Positions 53,997-62,562 of a stretch of DNA of 64,000 bases are shown here, one piece after another; position 1 is the stretch's first letter; every line of letters begins with the position of its first letter. The position numbers and the translations under genes are program-made. The stretch comes from Paremcibacter congregatus (GTDB taxonomy: Bacteria; Pseudomonadota; Alphaproteobacteria; Sphingomonadales; Emcibacteraceae). The notes beneath the pieces are model-generated. The model was not told the DNA's origin. It saw only the letters and a list, made by a program, of their open reading frames with translations, and did not search any database. The DNA lies in contig NZ_CP041025.1 in the NCBI RefSeq assembly GCF_006385135.1, positions 2,697,501 through 2,761,500 of the forward strand, read 5' to 3'.

Positions 53997-55640
53997 ATGA
54001 ATACACAAACCACATCCTGGCGTTTACTTGACAGATTACGGAGAGACGGCACGGGTTTGCGGCTGAATGACCTGTTCGCCAATGATCCGGCGCGCTTTGA
54101 GAAATATGCCCTGCAGGTCGAGAATATCCTGTTTGATTATTCCAAAAATCTGGTGACCGATGACATCATGGCGGGTCTCTTTGACCTGGCCCGCGAGGTC
54201 GATGTCGAAGGCTGGCGCGATCGCATGTTTAGCGGCGACCGCATCAATGTGACCGAGGACCGCCCGGTTCTCCATGTCGCCCTGCGCAATATATCCGCCA
54301 GGCCCATCCTTGTGGACGGGATTGATGTGATGGAACAGGTCAGTGAGGAACTGGACAAGATGAAACGCCTGACCGATGCCGTGCGCTCGGGAAAGTGGCG
54401 CGGCTACTCTGGCAAGCCGATCACCGACGTGGTCAACATAGGCATCGGCGGCTCCAATCTCGGTCCCCAGATGGTCACCGAAGCCCTCCAGAAATACAGC
54501 GACAACAGGATACGCGTGCATTATGTGTCCAACGTCGACGGCGTCCAGATCGCCCAGGTCCTGCGCCCCCTGAACCCGGAACAGGTGCTCTTCGTGATTT
54601 CCTCCAAGACCTTCACCACCCGCGAGACCCTGACCAACGCCGAAACGGCGCGCAACTGGTTACTGGCTTCGTCTTTTGAAGAAACCGCTCTGGAGAAACA
54701 TTTCATTGCCGTCACGGCCAACCGCAATAACGCCCTCAAGTTTGGCCTGCCCCAGGAAAATATCCATGATTTATGGGACTGGGTTGGCGGGCGGTTTTCT
54801 CTCTGGTCGGCCATCGGCCTGCCCATCGCCCTGAGCCTGGGATTCGAGCATTTCGAAAGCCTTCTCGGCGGCGCCTATGCCATGGACCGCCATTTCGAAA
54901 TGGCGCCCATGGAACAGAATGCGCCAGTGATACAGGCTCTGATCGGCATCTGGAACAGCACGTTTCTCGGCATGCAAAGCCAGGCGATTCTGCCCTATAA
55001 CCAGTCCCTGCACATGTTCTCCGCCTATCTGCAGCAGGCGGACATGGAAAGCAACGGCAAGTCGGTGGATTGGGACGGCAATGACGTACCCTATTCCACA
55101 GGTTCGATCATCTGGGGCCAGCTCGGCATCAACGGCCAGCACGCCTTCTATCAATATCTCCACCAGGGCAAGAATATCGTCCCGGCCGATTTTATAGGCG
55201 CCGTGGAAAGCAGCACCAGCGTCCGTGGCCACCATGAATATCTCATGGCAAATTTTATCGCCCAGACCCAGGCCCTTATGACCGGCATTGACGAGACGCA
55301 AGTGCGGGCCGAGCTGCGCGCCAAGGGCAAGTCCGAAGCCTATATCAATAACCTCGTGTCCCACAAGATCCACCAGGGTAACCGCCCGACCAATACGATC
55401 CTGATGGAGCGCATTGATCCGCATACTCTTGGAGCGCTGATCGCACTTTATGAACATAAGATTTTCGTTCAGGGCATCATCTGGAAGGTGTGCTCTTTCG
55501 ATCAATGGGGCGTGGAGCTTGGCAAGGAGTTGGCGCACCGCATCCTGCCGCAGCTCGACCAGAACGGTACGGTTGAGCCTCAGGATAGTTCGACCACGGG
55601 CCTGATCGATTTCTATAAAAACGTCAGAAAAAAAAGTTGA
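53997..55640 (+). CDS. pgi: Glucose-6-phosphate isomerase
   Basis: A ~547-residue glycolytic enzyme converting glucose-6-P and fructose-6-P. Family signatures GGRFSLWSAIGLPIAL (~265) and GQLGINGQHAFYQYLHQG (~375) and the sugar-binding GIGGSNLGPQM (~155) and SKTFTTRETL (~205) are present. MNTQTTSWRLL at 53997 is the family N-terminus; no good ribosome site stands before it, and the frame is open to an ATG at 53898 (33 more residues of low-complexity Ser/Pro type). GC content rises sharply inside the gene compared with the genes before it. In this locus it closes the mannose-fructose-glucose-phosphate conversion. Confidence 0.93.
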   Translation: MNTQTTSWRLLDRLRRDGTGLRLNDLFANDPARFEKYALQVENILFDYSKNLVTDDIMAGLFDLAREVDVEGWRDRMFSGDRINVTEDRPVLHVALRNISARPILVDGIDVMEQVSEELDKMKRLTDAVRSGKWRGYSGKPITDVVNIGIGGSNLGPQMVTEALQKYSDNRIRVHYVSNVDGVQIAQVLRPLNPEQVLFVISSKTFTTRETLTNAETARNWLLASSFEETALEKHFIAVTANRNNALKFGLPQENIHDLWDWVGGRFSLWSAIGLPIALSLGFEHFESLLGGAYAMDRHFEMAPMEQNAPVIQALIGIWNSTFLGMQSQAILPYNQSLHMFSAYLQQADMESNGKSVDWDGNDVPYSTGSIIWGQLGINGQHAFYQYLHQGKNIVPADFIGAVESSTSVRGHHEYLMANFIAQTQALMTGIDETQVRAELRAKGKSEAYINNLVSHKIHQGNRPTNTILMERIDPHTLGALIALYEHKIFVQGIIWKVCSFDQWGVELGKELAHRILPQLDQNGTVEPQDSSTTGLIDFYKNVRKKS

Positions 55641-55654
55641 GCATCTCTTTCCAG

Positions 55655-55678
55655 GGGAATGACACGTTAACTTTCTGT
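55655..55678. repeat. Possible solo IS6-like end
   Basis: TGACACGTTAACTTT matches the right end of the 61-bp mini-element (read inversely) exactly over 15 bases, and the three Gs before it also fit. It stands 15 bp after the pgi stop, with no partner end visible. Confidence 0.4.
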
Positions 55679-55698
55679 TAAACGACAGGATCAGCAAG

Positions 55699-55734
55699 CC
55701 TGAACAGGTCGTTTCAACGACCTTCAGGTTTTGT
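55699..55734 (+). terminator. Probable pgi terminator
   Basis: CCTGA-AC-AGGTCGTT, loop TC, AACGACCT-TCAGG form a stem of 13 pairs with a two-base bulge, followed by TTTTGTG. It lies 58 bp after the pgi stop. Its right arm coincides with the 16-bp tRNA-Met-like sequence, so the resemblance to a terminator could also be fortuitous. Confidence 0.5.
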
Positions 55735-55750
55735 GCTAGAACCGTGCTAG
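55715..55750. repeat. att-like copy of the tRNA-Met segment plus paired GTGCTAG
   Basis: CAACGACCTTCAGGTT at 55715-55730 is identical to 28042-28057 inside the tRNA-Met fragment. It is followed directly by GTGCTAGAACCGTGCTAG (55733-55750), one base shorter than the copy at 28125-28143. Shared core plus shared arm-like repeats at both places suggest the two ends of an integrated segment of ~27.7 kb, or two related integrations. Confidence 0.5.
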
Positions 55751-55922
55751 GTGTAATATCAATGACTTAGCAGAATATAAAGAGAATATATGGGGAATGT
55801 ATTTTATACTATTTTGAGTTATACGTTATAAAAAAAATAGTTAAGACTGGTTGCGGGGACTGGAAATAAACGGAAGTTGACACGGCGAATAACACTACGG
55901 CACAAGAAATAATAGGCGTGCT
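55751..55922 (+). promoter_or_regulatory. AT-rich region upstream of the first CRISPR repeat (possible leader)
   Basis: About 170 bp, very AT-rich, with stretches such as TATTTTATACTATTTT, no gene. With the array transcribed on the + strand, this side precedes the first repeat and could be the leader. Type II-C arrays do not always need an external leader promoter. Confidence 0.4.
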
Positions 55923-58136
55923 GCCATAGCTTCCATTCCGACACGGTTATGCTATGATTCAAGGGTGGTGACCGGTAGGGCCTCTGTGGCCATAGCTTCC
56001 ATTCCGACACGGTTATGCTATGATCTGGCCGTTGAAGCAGAACAGCGTGAAGCCGCCATAGCTTCCATTCCGACACGGTTATGCTATGATGGATATGCAA
56101 TTCTCCGCTTGGAATATCGGGCCATAGCTTCCATTCCGACACGGTTATGCTATGATGATTTTTCATTCCCTTTAAAGCCTTTTTGGGCCATAGCTTCCAT
56201 TCCGACACGGTTATGCTATGATTGTTCAAGAGTTAAGTTTTGCTCTAACGAAGCCATAGCTTCCATTCCGACACGGTTATGCTATGATTTTAACTCTCTG
56301 GATTGGAAAGTCGTTTATGCCATAGCTTCCATTCCGACACGGTTATGCTATGATTTAATGTTTTCAATGGCAGGGTGTCCCACGGCCATAGCTTCCATTC
56401 CGACACGGTTATGCTATGATGTCGATGTGCTTCAGGACAGAATTAAAGACGCCATAGCTTCCATTCCGACACGGTTATGCTATGATGGCCAATATGCGGA
56501 TCTGATGCCGAAAGAAGCCATAGCTTCCATTCCGACACGGTTATGCTATGATTGATCATATGCGATTGTTTGAATATGTTCAGCCATAGCTTCCATTCCG
56601 ACACGGTTATGCTATGATTTTTTTCTTGACAGTATGCCTTATACATTAGCCATAGCTTCCATTCCGACACGGTTATGCTATGATGGTATTACGTCGCGGC
56701 TATATCTGGGCCGTGCCATAGCTTCCATTCCGACACGGTTATGCTATGATCGCGTAATCGATAAGGCTTATCGCAAGAGCGCCATAGCTTCCATTCCGAC
56801 ACGGTTATGCTATGATAAAGGAAATATTCGCCGTGCTGGGCTATTAGCCATAGCTTCCATTCCGACACGGTTATGCTATGATATACAGCAGGGCACAAGT
56901 TATAACCGTGGGGCCATAGCTTCCATTCCGACACGGTTATGCTATGATTCCGACCCCTTGAAACCGCAACCGTAAACAGCCATAGCTTCCATTCCGACAC
57001 GGTTATGCTATGATGATTGCCCGCCCATTTTGACCATCTCGTAGGCCATAGCTTCCATTCCGACACGGTTATGCTATGATTCGGGGTCGTCGCATAACAA
57101 TCACCATAATGCCATAGCTTCCATTCCGACACGGTTATGCTATGATTCACGCGGGCGGCGGGGTAATGGACGGCGAGCCATAGCTTCCATTCCGACACGG
57201 TTATGCTATGATTGAAAAACTTTGAATATATCTACTATCAAGGCCATAGCTTCCATTCCGACACGGTTATGCTATGATTAAGTGCATATTGTCATGAAGC
57301 GTGCGGCCGCCATAGCTTCCATTCCGACACGGTTATGCTATGATGCGGTTTTGATCCGCAGTGCGCGCCGCCGAGCCATAGCTTCCATTCCGACACGGTT
57401 ATGCTATGATTGTGTTGTTCTTTACAACACACCCTTCACTGCCATAGCTTCCATTCCGACACGGTTATGCTATGATGAAGAAAAGCATGTTTCACATGAT
57501 CGGCGTGCCATAGCTTCCATTCCGACACGGTTATGCTATGATAGCAATTTATTATATGAGGGGATAAGTAACGCCATAGCTTCCATTCCGACACGGTTAT
57601 GCTATGATTATTGACATAATCATTATCATGATATTCTTGCCATAGCTTCCATTCCGACACGGTTATGCTATGATAAAAATAATACATCATTTGATATGTA
57701 AAGCGCCATAGCTTCCATTCCGACACGGTTATGCTATGATTTCGCTTTCATACATTTCATAACCAAAACAGCCATAGCTTCCATTCCGACACGGTTATGC
57801 TATGATTACACCGGTAAACGAATGTTGCGCCGTCGAGCCATAGCTTCCATTCCGACACGGTTATGCTATGATTGTCTGTAGCATCTGTGACCTTATCCAC
57901 AAGCCATAGCTTCCATTCCGACACGGTTATGCTATGATCACGAAACGGGAACCCATTTAAACCTCGACGCCATAGCTTCCATTCCGACACGGTTATGCTA
58001 TGATAGCCCCACCAGAGAGGTAAACGGTGGACGTGCCATAGCTTCCATTCCGACACGGTTATGCTATGATTGTTATACCGTCCGGGGATGTCATAACTCT
58101 GCCATAGCTTCCATTCCGACACGGTTATGCTATGAT
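55923..58136 (+). CRISPR. Type II-C CRISPR array, 34 repeats of 36 bp, 33 spacers of 30 bp
   Basis: Repeats start every 66 bp from 55923 to 58101. Each begins GCCATAGCTTCC and ends GCTATGAT; the ends are partly inverted (ATAGC/GCTAT). All copies inspected, including the first and last, are identical, and the spacers are all 30 bp and differ from one another. Orientation is set by the tracrRNA: its anti-repeat (62569-62601) pairs with the repeat as read on the + strand, so crRNAs are read left to right. The repeat shape is that of Neisseria-type II-C repeats. The last nine bases, TGCTATGAT, form an extended -10 box, so each repeat may start its own crRNA. Cas2 follows in the opposite direction. 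Confidence 0.98.
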
Positions 58137-58165
58137 AGGTTGGTTACAAGATACTGAAAATAAAG

Positions 58166-58218
58166 AACAAAGACCGGACATCTTAAAATAAAACAAGTTG
58201 TTCGGTCTTTGTTTTTTC
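58166..58218. terminator. Bidirectional terminator between array and cas2
   Basis: AACAAAGACCG (58166-58176) pairs with CGGTCTTTGTT (58203-58213). A T-run follows on the + strand (TTTGTTTTTTC) and a weaker one on the minus strand (TTCTTTATTTTC). It can end both the array transcript and the cas operon. The right arm lies inside the last codons of cas2. Confidence 0.7.
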
Positions 58219-58512
58219 ATTATTTTTATGCGTTCCAACAAGAATTTTCATCCTCTCATACTGCTTATCTGTTATTTTTAACACTCTTACACTCCCGTCT
58301 GAGGGTAAAATGCCGTCTAAGCGCCGCAAATGTTTTTCAACCCGATCCTGACCGTTGCAAATACGTGCATAGACTGAGTATTGTATCATCATATAACCAT
58401 CTTTTAGAAGATAATTTCTAAAGCGCGAGGCTGTTTTACGTTCTGGTTTCGTAGAAGTGGGTAAATCATAAAAAACAAATAGCCACATGAATCTATCCTT
58501 TGCCGCACTCAT
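58183..58512 (-). CDS. cas2: CRISPR-associated endonuclease Cas2
   Basis: A 109-residue ferredoxin-fold protein of the adaptation complex with Cas1. The N-terminal strand WLFVFYDLPTSTKPERK holds the conserved Asp (~16), and NYLLKDGYMMIQYSVYARIC, and LRVLKI-type strands follow. It overlaps the cas1 stop by 4 bp (ATGA). The last codons overlap a terminator arm. It is the last gene of the leftward cas9-cas1-cas2 operon, next to the array. Confidence 0.96.
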   Translation of the reverse strand: MSAAKDRFMWLFVFYDLPTSTKPERKTASRFRNYLLKDGYMMIQYSVYARICNGQDRVEKHLRRLDGILPSDGSVRVLKITDKQYERMKILVGTHKNNEKTKTEQLVLF

Positions 58513-59414
58513 CCTAATTTACCAATTTTGAACTCAGTGAGAGGCAATAATGCGGGGCTGTTATTCTCCATTGCGCAAACTAACCCAGCCGCCATTTTAT
58601 CACACGTGTTTGCCAGACTATGGGTTTCACCTTCTAAATCACATAACCATGCCCCTGCACCGGCTAGATGCTGACGGCATTCAATAGGCAAACTCTCCCC
58701 TTCCCTGAACAAACCTTCAGCTTGCATCTCAAAAACATAGTGATCAACAAAAGGCCGTAAAACCTCCATCAGGTCATCTGTCAGATTGAAAGAATTCAAT
58801 TCATTGGCATGATGCAAGCCAAAGGTCGGCATTAGACCATAAGCAACCTGTGATCGTGCCACATAGGCCCGTATGATTGCATAACCATAATTCAAAGCAG
58901 CATTAACAAGGTCGTTATTGCCTCTTTTAAAACTTTTGCCCATTAATCTTGTCCAATAATAACGGGCGGCTTGAGCCTCAAGATTATCAGGATCACCCGA
59001 CTTTACTTGATTTGCCAGCGTTATAAGGCGCTTGACCTCACCACCTGCCCCTTGTAGGCAGACAGCTTGATTGATAATTTTTGCCTGTATCACCCTTTGC
59101 CACAATCTTTTTTTAAGCGCTTTTGTGCAGGACTGTTGAATATACGCAACACGGCTTTGACGACTATGCGCATGAAAGGGCAGCATCACACCATTTGGCA
59201 TATGGCTTTTATCGCAAGTTATGATCGCTACCCCTTGGTCTTGCGCATATGATAACAAACTGGCATTCAGACTGATTTGCGGTGATTCAAGCACTAGGGC
59301 AATGATATCTTCCAATGGCAAACTGTGCTTACCACCTTCGTTCTCAAGTTGTAATTGGCCTTTGACCAGCCTAAGTTTTGCAGGGTTCTGGATGAGAATT
59401 GTGCGCCACGCCAA
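58509..59414 (-). CDS. cas1: CRISPR-associated endonuclease Cas1 (type II)
   Basis: A 301-residue integrase for new spacers. The best start is the TTG at 59414 giving (M)AWRTILIQNPAKLRL, the usual type II Cas1 N-terminus, with GGAGACAAGG before it; earlier in-frame codons lie deeper inside cas9. Metal-binding residues of the family fit Glu in the TRLMGKSFKRGN region (~138-150), His in PTFGLHHANELNSFNLTDDLMEVLRPFVD (~205-233) and Asp/Glu in the latter. It overlaps cas9 by 44 bp and cas2 by 4 bp, so the three genes are translationally coupled. Confidence 0.95.
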   Translation of the reverse strand: MAWRTILIQNPAKLRLVKGQLQLENEGGKHSLPLEDIIALVLESPQISLNASLLSYAQDQGVAIITCDKSHMPNGVMLPFHAHSRQSRVAYIQQSCTKALKKRLWQRVIQAKIINQAVCLQGAGGEVKRLITLANQVKSGDPDNLEAQAARYYWTRLMGKSFKRGNNDLVNAALNYGYAIIRAYVARSQVAYGLMPTFGLHHANELNSFNLTDDLMEVLRPFVDHYVFEMQAEGLFREGESLPIECRQHLAGAGAWLCDLEGETHSLANTCDKMAAGLVCAMENNSPALLPLTEFKIGKLG

Positions 59415-62400
59415 GCCTTGTCTCCTTACGAACTTTATATTTGTTACCAAAATAATCGACTGTATATTTTTCGAAGGATTGCAACGTTTTTACGCCTGTA
59501 CGATCTTTCCCATCTCCCTTCTTACCAAAAGATGGATCTCTGTTATGTGCAGTAATGCCAATAGCACCAGTACTGATATCCGTTCCCCCGTAATAGCCAA
59601 AATATTCATCTTTCTTGCTTTTGATAAAAAGGAGGTCATTTTTACAGAGAGAGAAAATAAAATCTTTATCCTCCATTTCTTCCCATTCCCCCTCTGGTTT
59701 ATATGCAATTATTGCTCTATTTGGCAGTGTACCACCAACAAAATGATGTACATAAATGGGAACAAGAAAAAATTTACCATTTTTTCTGAAAACATCCACC
59801 CTCACCATATCGCCGTTGCTCGCCAAGCCCCCATTAATGAGAACGCCGGATTTCTCGATGGTTTCAATACGTACGGCATTAATGAGCGGCCCCTGTTTCC
59901 CAGGGTCATTTGTTGGCATAAATATTGGTGTTGCAAAAGCCTTTTTAGGGTCGCCTTTATGCGCATCCAGACGTTTTTTCAAAACAGTATAAAGCCTAAT
60001 GTTGCGCTCCTTATGCACCATTCTTTCCAACATGTCGGGCTTTAAATCTGCCACTTTAATTCGCTGTATAATCTTGCCATCATCCTTACGAATACTGCGG
60101 ATGGTATCTTGATGTGCCGGGCCGGTAACTTTGCGCACCGGCATTCGGGATACAAAAATATGTTCTACTGCGTCTTTAGTGTCTTGTATGAAGCTTTCCC
60201 AAGGTTTAGGCGGTAAGGCTCGTTTATGCGGGTTTTTACGCCGGGCCTCATATTTATTCCAACGGGTTAAATTTTGCACCATGCTTTGGGTTGAACAGGC
60301 AAGAACAATGGCATCAATCGCATGGTGGGTATCATTACGGCGGTTTTTATCGGGAAAACCCCATGCACTACGCAAATGTGAGGTCAAAGCGCCATTACGT
60401 GCTTGCACACGGTTTCCTATCCCTAGGCCCAAAGATTGCTCCACATGGTTTTTAAGCAGCTTTGCGATATAACGAGTATCATTTAAGGCGCGATCTTTCC
60501 ATTTATTGGCCTTTTCTTCATCAAAATTCTCAATTAATAGATTATCGGCTTTCGGCTTGGGCAAGCCCTTTGCAAAAGCCGAGAGAGTCTTCAAATTTCT
60601 GCCTTGTTTTTGAAAATATTCAACGGGCGTATTATTAGCTTTCATCTGGTTTTCATCAGTGCAACACAGAATTTTATTCATGTAGCTATCGTTCCAAGAC
60701 CTACTGTAGGGTATGATATGGTCGATCTGCGTTGCCACAGGATCTCTCATCATTTGATGATTGATATATACCCCTGAATAGGGACAGAAACCCTTTTGCT
60801 CTTTCCACAGCCGATACTTGATAATGTCACCGCCCCGCACATTATCGGGATCAATATCCAGAATTTCAGCGGCATGTTTTTTTGCCGCTTCACGGTAAGA
60901 TTGGTTTGTTTTTTGATCTCTTTCCTTATCTTTTCTTTCTTTAAATGAACGTCCAACGTCCCGTGCCATTTCGATTATGATTGTCTCTGGCATACCGTAT
61001 TGGGCAATAACGGCATTCATCACTTTGCGTGTCTGCGCCAACGCCCTGTTTACCACAGGATTGCGCACATCTTTAAATGACGGGATTTTAGTGAGACCTT
61101 TATTTTCTTTTTGGCTATGATTATAGCCCGCTTCCCTGCAAGCTTTGTCATAGGTTAAGCCCTTTTGCATAAAGGGTAAAATCGCCCGCACGACTTTCAG
61201 GGACAAATCTATGGTTCTGCTGAAATTCGTGATTGTAAGCAAAGAGCTAATTTGGTCTTCTTGCAATTCAAGAGGCGCGAGCAAATCTCTAATTTCCTGC
61301 TCACTTTCATAAAAAGACAAAATATGAGAAATCTCATCAAGGCTATTGCGCCTTGGCCCTGTCCATTGTTGCCAGTCATCATCGCTACCCGTCGCCATTT
61401 TACTTTTAAGCGTTTGATAGCCGGTTAAAATTAACCAAACTGACTTTTCCGCTCTATCCCGCACTTTCTCCCATGTGTCATCACGATCATTAATTTTACG
61501 GTAACTCATATTAAAGCGCATATCGTCGCTTAAATTCAGTATTTTACGGGCTTGTTTAAAACTTACGCCGCTCTTATTTTTATGGGCCAAGTCAGTGAGT
61601 TTGTTTTTTTCATCCTGACTTAAAACTCTTTCATTGCTTTTAGTGTCTCGTATCTTTGCATTATTCAACTTTGACCAAAGAATGAACAGTTCTGCGCTAT
61701 AAGAAAATTTAGGGGCCCGTTTTTCTGAAGGCTCTAAAGTGCAATAACCGACCATTCCAATCGACGATTGTAGATCACGTTGACAAAAGGCAATGCCACT
61801 GCCCTCTAACGTATATTTTTTATCCGCTTCGCCATTTCCTGCAAAAGCATGTTCTAGCTCCCTTGAGGCTTTAATATTTCCATATCGTCTTTGGGCGGCA
61901 AATATCTTCCGAACTTCCTGGCGTAATAAATCGCGGGTCACAAAATTATCATATGAGCCATGCCCGTTCCGCTTTTTATCAAGCGTAGCCAAATAAGCCC
62001 CAACCGTTTCAGCCCCGCTTTGCACCATTGCTTCTTGTAATTGCACAGCTCCACTTAAGGCCTTTTTACCTTCAGTGTCATTGGCTATCGCTCCCTTGCG
62101 GTTAGATTGATAGCCCCGTCTTTTGGCAATGTGGAATAAAACACGAGAAAATTCAGCATCCGTTAGAATGCGCTCTAATGATTCTTTACGTAAATCCCAA
62201 GGGGATTTTTTGATCAACTTTTCATTATTATGACGTTTGTCCTGCACATCTATGGCATCAATATTATCAATGCCATACTCAATAAGCATTCGACGAACAG
62301 CGCGTTTTCTTTGTGAACGCCTGCCGAATACCCTACGCATCCCCCGCTTGGTACGGCGCGGTTCAGCCAATGATGCACCGGTTTTTGGATTTTCTGCTGC

Positions 62401-62505
62401 TTCAAAAATATGTACCCCAGAACAAAGTATGTTTTGCGCATTTAAGTTGACACCTGCAAACCCCACAGATGCAATCCCAATATCAACCCCAAGATTATAT
62501 GACAT
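59371..62505 (-). CDS. cas9: Type II-C Cas9 nuclease, 1044 residues
   Basis: A compact RNA-guided DNA endonuclease. RuvC-I LGVDIGIASVG with D8; Arg-rich bridge helix RGMRRVFGRRSQRKRAVRRM (~54-73); alpha-helical REC lobe (~75-490); RuvC-II ETIIIEMARDVG with E512; HNH domain with TQIDHIIPYSRSWND (H596) and metal-ligand-type N610; RuvC-III DTHHAIDAIVLAC with H727/H728 and D731; then the C-terminal PAM-interacting region. All catalytic residues of both nuclease sites are present, so it should be active. Length is that of Neisseria/Campylobacter II-C enzymes. GGGAGG lies just before the ATG. No csn2 or cas4 is present, which excludes II-A and II-B. The PAM cannot be read from the window. Confidence 0.97.
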   Translation of the reverse strand: MSYNLGVDIGIASVGFAGVNLNAQNILCSGVHIFEAAENPKTGASLAEPRRTKRGMRRVFGRRSQRKRAVRRMLIEYGIDNIDAIDVQDKRHNNEKLIKKSPWDLRKESLERILTDAEFSRVLFHIAKRRGYQSNRKGAIANDTEGKKALSGAVQLQEAMVQSGAETVGAYLATLDKKRNGHGSYDNFVTRDLLRQEVRKIFAAQRRYGNIKASRELEHAFAGNGEADKKYTLEGSGIAFCQRDLQSSIGMVGYCTLEPSEKRAPKFSYSAELFILWSKLNNAKIRDTKSNERVLSQDEKNKLTDLAHKNKSGVSFKQARKILNLSDDMRFNMSYRKINDRDDTWEKVRDRAEKSVWLILTGYQTLKSKMATGSDDDWQQWTGPRRNSLDEISHILSFYESEQEIRDLLAPLELQEDQISSLLTITNFSRTIDLSLKVVRAILPFMQKGLTYDKACREAGYNHSQKENKGLTKIPSFKDVRNPVVNRALAQTRKVMNAVIAQYGMPETIIIEMARDVGRSFKERKDKERDQKTNQSYREAAKKHAAEILDIDPDNVRGGDIIKYRLWKEQKGFCPYSGVYINHQMMRDPVATQIDHIIPYSRSWNDSYMNKILCCTDENQMKANNTPVEYFQKQGRNLKTLSAFAKGLPKPKADNLLIENFDEEKANKWKDRALNDTRYIAKLLKNHVEQSLGLGIGNRVQARNGALTSHLRSAWGFPDKNRRNDTHHAIDAIVLACSTQSMVQNLTRWNKYEARRKNPHKRALPPKPWESFIQDTKDAVEHIFVSRMPVRKVTGPAHQDTIRSIRKDDGKIIQRIKVADLKPDMLERMVHKERNIRLYTVLKKRLDAHKGDPKKAFATPIFMPTNDPGKQGPLINAVRIETIEKSGVLINGGLASNGDMVRVDVFRKNGKFFLVPIYVHHFVGGTLPNRAIIAYKPEGEWEEMEDKDFIFSLCKNDLLFIKSKKDEYFGYYGGTDISTGAIGITAHNRDPSFGKKGDGKDRTGVKTLQSFEKYTVDYFGNKYKVRKETRLGVAHNSHPEPCKT

Positions 62506-62528
62506 TTTTTAACCTCCCAAAAAAGAAC

Positions 62529-62556
62529 TTGACATATTAAGTGCATATTTTATGAT
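62529..62556 (+). promoter_or_regulatory. Promoter of the tracrRNA gene
   Basis: TTGACA at 62529-62534, a 16-bp spacer and TATGAT at 62551-62556 form a near-consensus sigma-70 promoter. Transcription would begin around 62563, just before the anti-repeat. The same TATGAT -10 ends each CRISPR repeat. It lies 24 bp from the divergent cas9 ATG. Confidence 0.8.
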
Positions 62557-62562
62557 GTTTTG

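Noticed and set aside
55819-58122. Open frames of 75-196 codons with regular repeats such as AIASIPTRLCYD (+) or HSITVSEWKLW (-)
   Set aside because: They are read-through translations of the CRISPR repeats (66-bp period is a multiple of three) and not proteins.
55923-58136. Array read on the minus strand, co-directional with cas genes
   Set aside because: The tracrRNA anti-repeat pairs only with the repeat as read on the + strand, and repeat ends fit the Neisseria-type orientation.
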